Assembly: GCA_944470555.2 (NCBI GenBank)
Contig: OX104127.1
Coordinates: forward strand, 111,690,741-111,754,740
Direction: 5' to 3'
Length of the DNA: 64,000 nt
Source: Heterobilharzia americana
Taxonomy: Eukaryota > Platyhelminthes > Trematoda > Strigeidida > Schistosomatidae
Shown piece by piece: positions 37,141 through 47,915 of the stretch (position 1 is its first letter; the number at the start of each line of letters is the position of its first letter). Position numbers and translations under genes: made by a program. The notes beneath the pieces were generated by a model. The model was not told the DNA's origin. It searched no databases and saw only the letters and a program-made list of their open reading frames with translations.

Positions 37141-37272
37141 TCTTACATAAATTTTTCTACTTTGAAATAACTCTGATTTTATCCACCTGTCTTTGTACAC
37201 TACTGTATTATTTACTGGATCTAGTAAACAATACTGTTTTACTGTGTGCCATAGCAAATAAACAAATCTAAT
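37141..37272 (-). repeat. Repeat terminus shared with short insertion elements
   Basis: On the minus strand this begins TTAGATTTGTTTATTTGCT and continues CACAGTAAAACAGTATTGTTTA. These are clear counterparts of the first 45-50 bases of the insertion at 18811 and the left arm at 62360. Here the sequence directly follows the RTE fragment and no flanking duplication was found. Confidence 0.55.
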
Positions 37273-40134
37273 ACGGAAGAGCATACTTACGTTTTTATAT
37301 ATCTTGAAAGCTTCTGAAAATACGATAACAGTTTTTGATTGTCTGAGTTGAGACTGCGCTCGATAATATGACGTTAAACAAACTGAAGTTGAGATTCATC
37401 ACTCAGTAAGTGAAGGTAATTGAAAAATATAAGAGACGTTTTGTCATAAATGTAAAGTTCTGGAGTATAGTTTTAATAATTTCTGGCTGATAATTGGGTT
37501 TATTATCCCTACCCAATTCTGATGGTTAGCACCGATCTGTACAGCTTAAGCTGTTAGTGGAATGGTTTCTGGCTGACAGACACTTCTTAGATAAATTTTA
37601 ATAATCTTTAGATAATTCCGCTGTTGAATTAAATAGTTGTACTTAACTTTGATGTTGCTGGTCTCATGATACTGTTGTTCATTTTATGAAAATGATTGTG
37701 ACAGATTTCAGCAAACTAGTTGTTTTATGATATATGAGGAAACAGAATAGCGAAAACTATGTTTCTGAATGACAGACGGAAAAGAACTCGATTAGAGAGT
37801 CACCAACAGATTCAGATATAGATCATCAGACTAAAGAGATTTTGGTAGAGCTTTAAATATATTTAGTCAATTGAACTGTGTTTTATTCCATGAAGTACTT
37901 AATTTTCAAACATTGGGTACTAGATTCATATTCCACTTTACTTACCAAGGTGTAGCAAACAAATAGCATAGCTGTCATACACAAAATGTGTTTTACGACG
38001 TAGTTTCAGGCATTAGGTGGTTTTTAAACCGAATTATTGTTGCTTATTAACTGTGATTGTGTTAAAGTATGTGAACTCGATTTATACGTGTAACCTACTG
38101 CGTTGGACTATGGATGTACCGAGCTGCAATTTCATGACATAAAGAAAACTTTCAGTAACATGTACATATTTGGTACTTCACTTGCTTAGTACTGTATTTT
38201 TACTTCCTGATATCGTTTGACTCCATTTTAACTGACAAAAAAAGTGTATGTAATGTTCTACTGAAAGTAATTAATCAATTTTTAGCAAACTGTTCAAGTT
38301 AATTACATGAAACACCCTTCATTCGTTATCAGGAGTTCAACTTGTCTTTGTGTATGTATTTATCACTGTTGCTTTTGGTGTCAAACAAGAGGGTACAAGT
38401 GATTGTATTTGTTTACAGTATTTTACATACGTAATTATTATTCTCTTATGCTCTTGTCCTTCTGGAACTTACATGTTTAAGTTCAGCATGTATGTAAATG
38501 CTGAGATTTGCGCATGTACAGGTTTATTTCTACTGATCGCTCTCAAATACATCCGACCCAACTAATTATAGGCGCACTTTATATGATTCTATTTCAGTGC
38601 TGATAGTTCACAGTAAGGAGAAACAACAACGAAATAAATTAGTCAGACTCAAGGAGTAAGACAGTGATATCCTACCTTATGGTTTAACACCTTTGGAATT
38701 GCAAACACATATTTTTTATCATATATATATATATTCATATAAGTGTTTCTGTAGTTTATGTACTAGGTAATAAGTATCAGCATTGAACATTTGAATCAAA
38801 AGTCAACATATACCACCGATTTACTCCCCCCGGCTGACTATAAATAGCATTAAGCTCGCTATGAGTAAATTCGCTGCATGGCTGCCCAAATTTGGGTAGG
38901 CAGGGGTAGATTTGAGTAGATGGCTGATTGTCTAAAAGTAGATTTTATAACTCAGTGAGTGAAATGATGGTCCCTTATGTGCTACGTCAGCATTAGACAA
39001 CGTACATTTTATTAGTTACGCCACTGACTAGGTTACCTCGCCGATGAAATGCGAATCGTGTCACTATAGTCATACAATTACCTTTTTGATAGTACTACTT
39101 TGCATGTTTATCATATACCATTAAATTGTTAAAATGACTAAATTTCACTTTAAAACGGATTTTATCATTAGGACGAGTGTAGTCTATGACTGGTTCCAGT
39201 TCTGCTTACCTATCGTGTAGGTGAATGAATTCAGCTGAAACAGTTGAACTGTGCAAACTAACTGAATTCATTCAAATAGCTTGAATGAATTAATAATGCC
39301 AAATTAAACCCTACTAATATATTCAGAGATTAAATATTGTTCTGGTCTGTACACTTGTCAATATGATTTGCAAATTCCTCTTACATTGTACTTTTTAAGG
39401 CATTAACTTTTTCCTCTCTGATAATAGTCTAGAATTCTAGTACTTTAAAAATATCATACCTCTTCTATCATAAAAATATCACAGCTGGCTTCTCGGTCAT
39501 CTTACGATGCTGTAATATAACTTCTCGTTTCTTACACTGTTTTTAGGTTGATCATCTCTTCAAATAGTGTCATATTAGTCCAGGTAGATAATCCAACCTT
39601 AAATTCTACTAACTAACCAGTCTATCAATAGAAGACTTCATTTTTGCCTTAACATTTGATATATCAAAAATGTGTCAATCATCATTATAAAGCAGTATAA
39701 CCAATATATGTGGATTTGCAGAATTCATAACATATAGTGTCAATTTTTACTGGTCATACTTTGAACTTATTAATAATTTATGTTATGAATTGTGCTCATA
39801 TTGTGATCCTCATTAGTTATGAGTGAAGTCTGTTTACCTGTCGTGAAGAGGGGAAATGTACTATTAAATTTGTTGTTTATCGCCTCAAAGTGTTTTTAAG
39901 CAATTTATTGCAGTTCATCAAGTTCATCCTTTCAGTTATTCAAGATTTTGATGTCTCATTTCACATAAGAACAACTTATTCCAAATGGGTTTTATTATTA
40001 CTTCGTATGTTTTGAGGCTGTTAATTTATTTCATGAAGGCTTGTGATCCTACGCAATTATTCAGGCCGAAATGAATGAGTGTGCTGGTCAAACACTGTAA
40101 TTTTAACTCAACTCTAAACTGAACCTAAACTACT
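37273..40134. other. AT-rich spacer, no gene supported
   Basis: No convincing coding region. The 71-codon frame at 38350-38565 is hydrophobic but unsupported. A small inverted repeat is listed separately. Confidence 0.4.
39222..39274. repeat. Perfect 13-bp inverted repeat
   Basis: TGAATGAATTCAG (39222-39234) and its exact reverse complement (39262-39274) are separated by 27 bases. This could be a hairpin or a pair of protein-binding half sites. Confidence 0.7.
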
Positions 40135-40265
40135 TGAGACCAAGCGGTGATTCATTAGCCTACACGCTCGAATTGTAACCAGTAGACCACGAATTCAAAC
40201 TTCATTCTATCTCCCCAGGTTTGGAGAACGAGGCAGTATCATAAGCTTTGATGCAATAAGGGTGT
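40135..40265. repeat. Possible tRNA-like repeat relic
   Basis: There is a tRNA-like run with two candidate box B remnants (GCTCGAATTG near 40167 and GAATTCAAAC near 40191). The match to the other SINEs is weak. Confidence 0.25.
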
Positions 40266-41228
40266 AGCTCATTACCCACTATACAAATATGTAAGGGTTT
40301 GATGGGTTCAAGTCGGTCATGTTTTTCCAAAGCTATTCAAAACATTGCACGCATTATACCAAAATTCCTATTCTTACAAATTCTCAAACAAAAACTGTTT
40401 TTCCCCTGTACGTGATCATAATAATGTAGTATCTGACACACTGACGCTGACTCGAACTCCCAAAGGAACATGAATCTCCTCTATTTTGTGAATGAGCAAT
40501 AGGGAACAGGGAACCTTGATCGAGGACATTTTTACTTCCATCATCCAGCACTAAACACTAGCAAAGTCTTTATGAACTACAGTATTGAATAATGGTGACC
40601 ATTTCACCACTCACAGCGTAAGCAAGTCCCTGTTTGAGACCAACTTTCGTATAATACTCATCTCTGTTTATTCGGCAAACGTGGTAGTAAAAATTAAACT
40701 GCAACGTAACTTCGTATCAATTTACATATCGCATGCCTAACATTTAACGGTTAATAATAGATGGCTGTCTAGGTTGACTAGCTGGAAGTCAAGTGATTCA
40801 GATCATATTAGGCAAAATATAATACTCGGTTACCTAGCCCAAAACAAACGTGGACAATAATTTCAACAACATGTTTCAAAATCGATTTCAGCGGTGTGGA
40901 TGCATCCGTACACTATTGTCGTCTTAATCATCGTACCGAATTCATTATTATTCCATTCCCACTTGTTCTCTTTTCCATGACTTTCTACCACTTCGACTAC
41001 TTTCTTTTCTATTTTTCATTTGTATGTTTCCAAGGGAAATATGAATCTCAGCTTTAAGGATATCTGCTTCCTTCCAGATATGTATGCGTATGGTTTTAAG
41101 ATTATTATGATTATTAAGATTATTATGATTGTTCGTATTATACCGTTGTTGAATGGACCCAACTGATCGATCTCTATTGGCATATGGGCTCCTATGCAGA
41201 TGCCTCAATATCATCTGTGTTCTAATCA

Positions 41229-41434
41229 TAGTAATGATGGATAGTGGCCAGCAGTGGAATCCAGGATGCGCATTTCATCCTATTTGGGACTCGTCAAGTG
41301 GATGTACCTGCCTCCCGGCGAGTGACGTTGTTCCCACCGGGACTGGGAGGCAGGTCCATCCAGCTGATAAGTCCCAAATAGGACAAAGTGCGCATACTGG
41401 ATTCCACTTCTAGTTACTATCCATCATTACTATA
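41229..41434. repeat. 206-bp foldback of two opposed hammerhead repeats
   Basis: Arms 41229-41316 and 41346-41434 are inverted copies of about 88 bases with around a dozen differences and a roughly 30-base loop. Each arm contains the schistosome hammerhead repeat pointing outward. The left unit, on the minus strand, has TTGACGAG, GAAA and an ATC triplet before CTGGATTCC. The right unit, on the plus strand, has CTGATAAG, then GGACAAAG and ATACTGGATTCC. Stem II (GTCCC..AAATAGGA) and the small stem III around GCGC survive. Each core has at least one damaging change. Confidence 0.8.
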
Positions 41435-42429
41435 TGTTTGAAGGCATTAAAGATGTTCTATTCAACCTGTAACTCTTAATTATGCTGAAGAATCGGTTAC
41501 AGTATGGTTAGTACTGTTAATCAACAAACTTCAGCAGTAAGTAACTGAACCTTATGAGCACATTTTACTCCTCGACTACATTCTAAGGAATATCGGCCAA
41601 CAAAGAAATTATGTGATCTACCAATGGACAAGGTTTTTATTAATCAAGATTTATTCGTTTGCTAATTAATAATGGCACAGCATTGGAAAAAAAAATGCAT
41701 AACAAAAAAAAGCGAAACACACTTTATGCATGTAAATATATTCTCTGCAGTTGTAAATACGGTAATAAACAATCTGTTGAAGAACTATAAAAAACGTATA
41801 GTGGACTTTCAGTAAGCTTCTCTGTTGAAAATTGTAATATTTGGAGGCATGTTTCACCTGATTGAAGGATAACTTTCCTCCACCTTAGTTAAACACCTAT
41901 CCTTTTATAGCCTAATTATATCTATACAAGTGTTTTACATCATCTAGTAATTACTATAATCATAGCAGTAGTAGTTATTGATTTCTGTTAGAATTTAAAA
42001 CTAATATTTTGACGTATAATTTTAGTGTTTAAAATTTACAACCTATGGTGATGACCTTATCTATTTAACTATAAACAATAAATAGTTCTTAAAAGACATA
42101 GTTGAAGGAATACCTACAAATTATGGACGTTTAACGGATGTTTAACTCAAAAATAATGGTGATACTAGAACGGATTGGACAAGATTTCGGGCCTATTTAA
42201 AAGAAATCATTCAAAGGTTAACATTGGCTACTGAACAGGTCGTATTTAGTTTACAGGATAATTTGCCTACACAGTAGAATCAGTGACTTTAAAAATTATA
42301 AGTATTGATTTTAATTAGTTGGTTAGTTTCACCTGTTTCATTTACAACTATGAAGGATGGTTTCAGTTTTCAGTGATAGGCGTAATCCTCAGTTGAGCAT
42401 TACACTATTTGACCCGACATGTGATCTGT
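41435..42429. other. AT-rich spacer, no gene seen
   Basis: No supported coding region or repeat. Confidence 0.4.
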
Positions 42430-42640
42430 GCTTATAAGTAGTATTCATAGTGGACTGATGTAAGTTGGAGAACCATTGAAAACCTGGAAGCAGTGGACAG
42501 CTGTTCCGTTTTAGTAGTGGACTCCCCAGCAGTATGCACCTCCAACCTCGCTAGGAATCGAACCCAGGGCCTCTAGGATTCCTGGCTAGCGCCTTAACCA
42601 TCCAGCTACCGGGTAGGAGTCTAGTGGTTCTCAGTTTCCT
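42430..42640 (-). repeat. tRNA-derived SINE of the schistosome alpha type
   Basis: On the minus strand there is a tRNA-like head with box A (TAGCTGGATGGTTAAGGCG), box B (GGGTTCGATTCC, near 42551-42562), then a body containing CTGGGGAGTCC, AAAACGGAAC and TGTCCACTGCTTCCAGG. This order and wording resemble the alpha SINE of schistosomes, whose body carries a hammerhead ribozyme. Here the core is altered (CTGGGGAG, GGAA). Confidence 0.75.
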
Positions 42641-42884
42641 ACATATCCCAGTTCACAAAATAGCGCGACTATCCACTAGCCTTTCATTCGGTGTCCTCTT
42701 CCCTCCTGACTGATCGACTCCAGAGTTCACCATTCCTCATTGGAACTTCGGAGCATGTTTCGAAGCATGTCACTAATGAACAATATGAAGTAACGTAATT
42801 TAAGATTTATAGGGACTTTATTTCAAAGATAGCATTCATCACGATTTATCGCGAAATGATAGAAGTAGGAGACAGTGGATCACT

Positions 42885-43065
42885 GGACTCCGGCCAAGTG
42901 GTTGAGTGGTTAACGCGTTCATGGTGAAAACTGGGAGTCTTGGGTTCGACCCCCAACAAGATCGGGATGTATACCACTGGGGGGTCACATACTAGGACGG
43001 AACAATTATCCGGGACTCTGAGGTTCTCTTCAGATCTCCAACTGATGCCAGTCCATGATGAATGC
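42885..43065 (+). repeat. tRNA-derived SINE of the schistosome alpha type
   Basis: Plus-strand head with box A (AAGTGGTTGAGTGGTTAACG, near 42896-42915) and box B (GGGTTCGACCCCC, near 42942-42954), then a hammerhead-like body (CTGGGGGGTC, GGACGGAAC, ATCCGG). It opposes the copy at 42430-42640, about 250 bases away, in a head-to-head arrangement. The core positions are mutated. Confidence 0.75.
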
Positions 43066-44099
43066 TGCCTTAGAAATAAAATGCTTTAATTATAGACCAA
43101 TATCTATAGACTACCTATTGTAAACCACAGAGTTCAGAACGACCAATCTATATCACTTATCAACTCATTATATATTTTTTCACAGTTTAAATCATAGCAC
43201 AGAGATTAACCATGATTATGTTGTTCTTTACCAACTAGATATGTCTTCAGTGAATAACAAAGAGTAAATTTTCCAACTGTTGATATCACGCCTATCAGTT
43301 TATTAGTTAATTGTAGGTTGCAATTTGAAAGATGCAGAGTATGTCTGTAAGTCAGAGTTGTACGCCAGGAGAGGATGAGAGTTCTATCTAAGATTAAATC
43401 ACTTTCAGGGTCATTCAAGTAATATCTAACTTTTATTTGCCTTGTTAAATCGACCTGTCATTTAACTTTTTATCTAATTATATAGTGATTTTGTTGAATT
43501 ATAACATATTCAATGCTTTTGATTCTTAAGATGATGGGAATGCATCGACATCTGATAAAAATACTTCCACAATTTCATTACAACAGTGAAAATAATAATG
43601 CGACACAGGTATTGTGTGCTGGTTCACACACGATGCTAGAGGACGCAGCCTTCCCATGAAGATTAATGTCTGTCCACAGGTTGATAGGATAGGTCAGGCT
43701 CGGAGCCTATAAATGATTGGTTGACAGTTAAATGCTTGACAGAATATATCACAGGTACATTCAAATCCAACGTAATTGCATTTCTCGATTTAATCAGTAG
43801 ATCTATACTGTCTTTACATGTTTTTTACTGTCAATCAATTCGGTTGACTTCGTGAAAACTCATAAAGAATATAGATTTGAGCAGCTGCATACCTCTATAA
43901 TCCAGTGGTTGCATCTTCAGTTATTCACAATCTTGCCATTGACCCTTTTATTCTATGTTCAGTATCAATGTAAACAAATCGGTTTCATTTCAAATTATAT
44001 CTAGCACAAACTAGTTTTTCTCTAGTCAAGTTGCACGTTACCCTTATTCTTGGAACAAAGTGGCAGTTATAAAAACTCTGCCTGTTCGAAAAGAAGTGG
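43066..44099. other. AT-rich spacer, no gene seen
   Basis: No supported coding region or repeat. Confidence 0.4.
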
Positions 44100-44275
44100 T
44101 TATTGTGACTCAGTAGCCTAGTGGGTAAAGCTACAGAGTTTGAAGCGGTGGTTTCTGGATTTCATTCTTAGTGGGAAAAAATTCACCCACTGGAAGGCAG
44201 TTATATCCATCTAATCAGTTCAAAATAAGGTGAAATAGGTATCCAGGACTCCATTGCTAGCCATTATCTGTCATC
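44100..44275 (+). repeat. SINE with hammerhead-like core
   Basis: A tRNA-like head (TAGCCTAGTGGGTAAAGC box A near 44117-44134; poor box B GGATTTCATTC) is followed by a hammerhead-type region at 44206-44252: CTAATCAG, a short stem, intact GAAA (44232-44235) and an ATC triplet before CAGGACTCC. Two bases of the CTGATGAG segment are changed. Confidence 0.5.
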
Positions 44276-44803
44276 AGTATCATAATTACATTGTCCCTTG
44301 CGACTGAATTATTTAGTAGTTCATTCAATATAAACTAGGAAAACAACAGCCCAGACCAAAACAAACAGTAAAGGGCTTCGTAGTTGTAATTTGTGCTACG
44401 GTTTGATTATCTTGTAGATTATTTTACCCTGATCAAACGTGAAATTTATGTGTCTGATAATACTAGTCGGCTATCGTTGATTTAAAATCATCTCCTTAGC
44501 ATTAAAACCTTTTTCTCTTCAGTGGATTAAAACAATGTGGTATATAAGATGGACTTTTAGGAGGATAAAAGAGAGATGATAATTTAGTGCATTTCCTCTT
44601 TACTTTTTACCGATATTTTGTCATCGTTTATTCTAGGTGAAAAAAAGAAGTAAATGGCTGTGACACCGAGGTTGAATCTTTCCAGGCAAAACACTAAATA
44701 TTTATATTGACATCTCAGTATCTAATTTATTTTTAGGTCTTCGAAAAGAATAACTTTTCCTCCGTATACAGTAATTTAAAATAAGACTATAACTAATTGA
44801 CAG

Positions 44804-44805
<2 letters not shown>

Positions 44806-44852
<47 letters not shown>
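44806..44852. repeat. (AT)n microsatellite
   Basis: An uninterrupted AT dinucleotide run of about 47 bases. Confidence 0.98.
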
Positions 44853-44855
<3 letters not shown>

Positions 44856-45584
44856 GTAAAAAGTAATTCTTTCTACAAACAGTAAATTTTTACACTTTTC
44901 TTATTTATTAATGTCTGAACCAGTAGCTTTTATGGTGTGCCGTGTTTTACGTGTATACAAAAATCAGAAGGAAGGCTGATTAAAAGTTTTGGTCTTTTTT
45001 CCCTAGCAGTTTTGAGACCATTCTTCACAAAAAAATGACACTTTTTTTACAAGGATACACCACTGTTCCATAGGATCGTATCATTAATGTATTACATATG
45101 CACTAAAGTATTGGAATGGGCCAGGCATCTTTTATCGGTATGTGATCTGGTCTAACTTGTAGTAGAATTTTATCGAAAGCAAGTTCACCATTTGCTGCTG
45201 AAATTCTTGATCTGACGACAACTTTCTGAGTCATAGTGGAGTTGCAGCTCCTTGGTTTAAGCCTTCAACTTTCAAGTGATCTGTTCTGGGATCAAATCCC
45301 ACGCCATCTACTTCGACCTAGGCAACCGGAAACTATCATAAGCCTTCACAAAACAAGTTTGTCTCATAGCCTAGTGCATAAATACATTAATCAGGTTGGG
45401 CTGCATGATTTAGTGAGAGTATCGACATGAGAGAATAACTGTTTCACTGAAAAGGGCAAGAGTGTTTGAATTTGATGTAATTCATTTTACGCGTAATTCT
45501 CGTATTGTTCCTGCTTAAATGATTGACAAGAGGTAGAAAAGTGCAGTATAGAACCCAATAATGTTGTGGGTCATCCAAATTATC

Positions 45585-45830
45585 CCACTTCATATAATGA
45601 AGGTCAAGCGATGAATGAATGAAAAAAATGAGGATAATAATGGTGATAATGGTTGAGACTAGAAAGAAAATAAAAGAAATAAAATGAGAGGGGGAGTCAA
45701 ATATGTTGACTGATAAAGCATTCAAGAAACAGAAAACGATAAGATGTGTACGCATCTGCACCACAAAGATCATCTCTTCACCAGGCATCTTGGTTTCAGT
45801 CACCGATTTTAGTTGTCTTTTAATGTAACT
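45585..45830 (-). mobile_element. Possible 3' end of an RTE-type element
   Basis: The purine-rich stretch and the block GTGTACGCATCTGCACCAC with the following CATC..CCA.GCAT resemble the 3' untranslated region of the family A copies (9841-9880, 32190-32240). A 129-codon minus open frame (45444-45833) crosses it with one strongly hydrophobic stretch, but I do not consider it a gene. Similarity is modest. Confidence 0.3.
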
Positions 45831-45879
45831 CACCGCGGTTTATTTTTATGCATTAGGTTATAAGCAACACTTATTGTGA

Positions 45880-46000
45880 GGGGATTTATAATACTACTCG
45901 ATTGCTCATCCCAAAGAAGGTGGGGTATGATTTAAACCTGGGATCCATTGCAGGAAAAAGTGGGATGCTTAAGCCTGTGAGCTAAATCACTAACTAGGAA
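45880..46000. repeat. Degenerate repeat shared with 52010-52130
   Basis: Both places contain CTATTCGATTGCTC- or CCGGTTGCTCGAAT-like starts, then AGG..GGGGTATGA or AGGATGAGATT, CTGG.A.C and a downstream tRNA-like box A remnant (here GTGAGCTAAATCAC). It is probably an old SINE. The match is by eye only. Confidence 0.3.
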
Positions 46001-46438
46001 GTTTACAGATCCATGCCCAACCCAAACCGTAGACTGGTATCATTTCACGGTACCATTATCCTAAGAATTACTGTGTCCTGATCAAATGTTAAGTTCATGT
46101 GAGTTTTATATATCTAACGTTGCTCATATACGAGGAATCACTACTTCATGGGTTGGTTTACCTCCTAACTTAAGATCTGGTAATTTCTTACTATTTCAGC
46201 GGACAAGCTGTACTAGCAAATACTTGGTGTTCGAATACTCGCAGTACGTACATGCCATCCATTTTCGATGGCCCATATTGAAATATTACTTTTGTAATAA
46301 AAACCGGTTCAGAACTAAGATATTAATCACTGAAGTGCTTCCGACTTTGATTTCATTCGGGTTGATGAGCGAATTTTATTTACTTGATTGCATTTCACAG
46401 CTTTTGTTTGAATACATACTATTTTTTGAATATTTTAG

Positions 46439-47915
46439 CTGGTGAAAAGTGGAAGACTGAATGGGACTATCGAATTTCCTTTGGCGGACAAATTTTTAAG
46501 ATTCACCTTCCGAACAACGATTTTACATCTAGCCTCTCGGGGAAGTGAACCTGGTTTAATGATCGAAGCTGGCTCTGATACAAAACACGTGTTATGTGTC
46601 CAGTCAATTAAATGTCCAGAACCTGTTACGACAACTACTGCACCTACCACAGAGCCTTCAACAACAACAACGTTAACTGCAATCCTAGCTGGTTCAAATA
46701 ATCTCTCCGTCTTATCGTTGGCATCTAATTCAGTGAGTCATAGTGTTATCGGTTCATCTGGAAATGGAAACGATGAAAACAACGATCGCAGCTCTTCTGC
46801 ATTTTGGGACACTTTGCTATCTGGCACTGAACCTAGGAGCTGGTTTCTCGCTACCATCTCACTGGCTAGCTTATGTCTAATTCTCATAATCGTGCTCATT
46901 ATAACATGGTTGTATATATGTCGCCTCCGTAGGCTGTACAATCGAAGGCGTTGTCATGGGACGTGTCGTTTTGGCTGTCGCTGTCCACCAGAAATTGTTC
47001 GGCAGACGGCAGCCGAGGCTGCAGTATGTGGTCCCTTAAGTCTACAAACACATCAACCATTTACAAACGCAATGTCACCTCAGGGAAATGGTTCTGTCAG
47101 AAGTGGTAGTGGATTTGGAAACACTTTATACACTGGTGGGACATTAAACTCAGGCCGATGGGGTTCAAATGGCAACAAAATTGGCTCTCCATTGTACGTG
47201 GCTATGGGTTCTGCACCTGACAAAGCTGCTTTATTGAATGCTGGATGCACTACACCTAACTGCATACTTGAAATGTCTGGAGGTTTACCAATAGTTAATA
47301 CAATGGATGGATGTAGTGGATCATGGAATCAAACAAGTGGGAAATTTAGAAATCCTCGTCTGCGTCCAAAAAGAACGTCACAAGACGCTTTAAGACGAAG
47401 CACGAGTGAAGGCTCTAGTGTGTCAGGTGCGACAGGCACAGCAGGAGCCAATAACAGTGCAACAGGAGTAGACCAGGGTTCTTTTGTTTTCCGTTCAGGA
47501 CAAGCTGATGGAACTATATCAAATATTCTGCCTGCTATGGTTGTAAGCAATACAAACGCTGGTCAGCGTGGAAATGAATCAACAGGAGCTGTCTATCTAC
47601 AGACTGGTCCGAATGGATATAATTACTCGGATAGCGGTAGAGGTAGTGGGATAAGTCCAGGTTATTCGCATTCACCTACACATATGAACAGTCGAAAGAC
47701 TAATGACAGGACATATTTCAACAGTAACAGTAATAGTGGTGGTAGTAGTAATAATAATAACATTCAGAATGGCCTGATTAATTCCAAAGGTCCAATTAAT
47801 ATGGATGAAGAAGTTGAAAGCAGATGTGATATGAATTATTTAGGCAATCAAGCAAACAAAATCCTATCCAATTTACAGTCGGATCATTGTACAGATTTCA
47901 ATAATTTCAATTCAG
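46439..47915 (+). CDS. Penultimate exon of a type I membrane protein gene
   Basis: The exon is bounded by a polypyrimidine tract with acceptor TATTTTAG (an in-frame TAG overlaps it, so coding cannot extend further left) and donor CAG|GTAGGT. It encodes about 492 residues. The first 60 form the end of an extracellular domain (DKFLRFTFRTTILHL, then PGLMIEAGSD and two Cys). A Thr/Pro/Ser-rich stalk follows, with an N-glycosylation site (NLS). Then comes one transmembrane helix (about residues 135-161, 46841-46921, SLASLCLILIIVLIITWLY) with a CRLRRLYNRRRC stop-transfer segment, a Cys-rich patch (CHGTCRFGCRCPP) and a Ser/Gly/Asn-rich cytoplasmic tail with DSGRGSG and SPGYSHSP. The ectodomain end loosely recalls an ephrin; identity is unproven. 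The donor leaves one base (phase 1). Upstream exons lie outside what I can identify. Confidence 0.85.

Noticed and set aside
42896..42970. Possible functional tRNA gene
   Set aside because: Box A and B are present, but the sequence continues into a SINE body and lacks a matching acceptor stem.
45444..45833. 129-codon minus open frame with a hydrophobic stretch
   Set aside because: It overlaps purine-rich sequence resembling an RTE 3' end; the hydrophobicity comes from the A-rich strand read in reverse.
46086..46445. 119-codon open frame just upstream of the host exon
   Set aside because: It runs through the polypyrimidine tract and acceptor in a different frame from the exon, has no domain and appears to be intron.
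46442..46550. Alternative frame of the first host exon (GEKWKTEWDYRISFGG)
   Set aside because: It hits a stop after about 36 codons and would need an extra unseen splice; the chosen frame stays open for the full exon.
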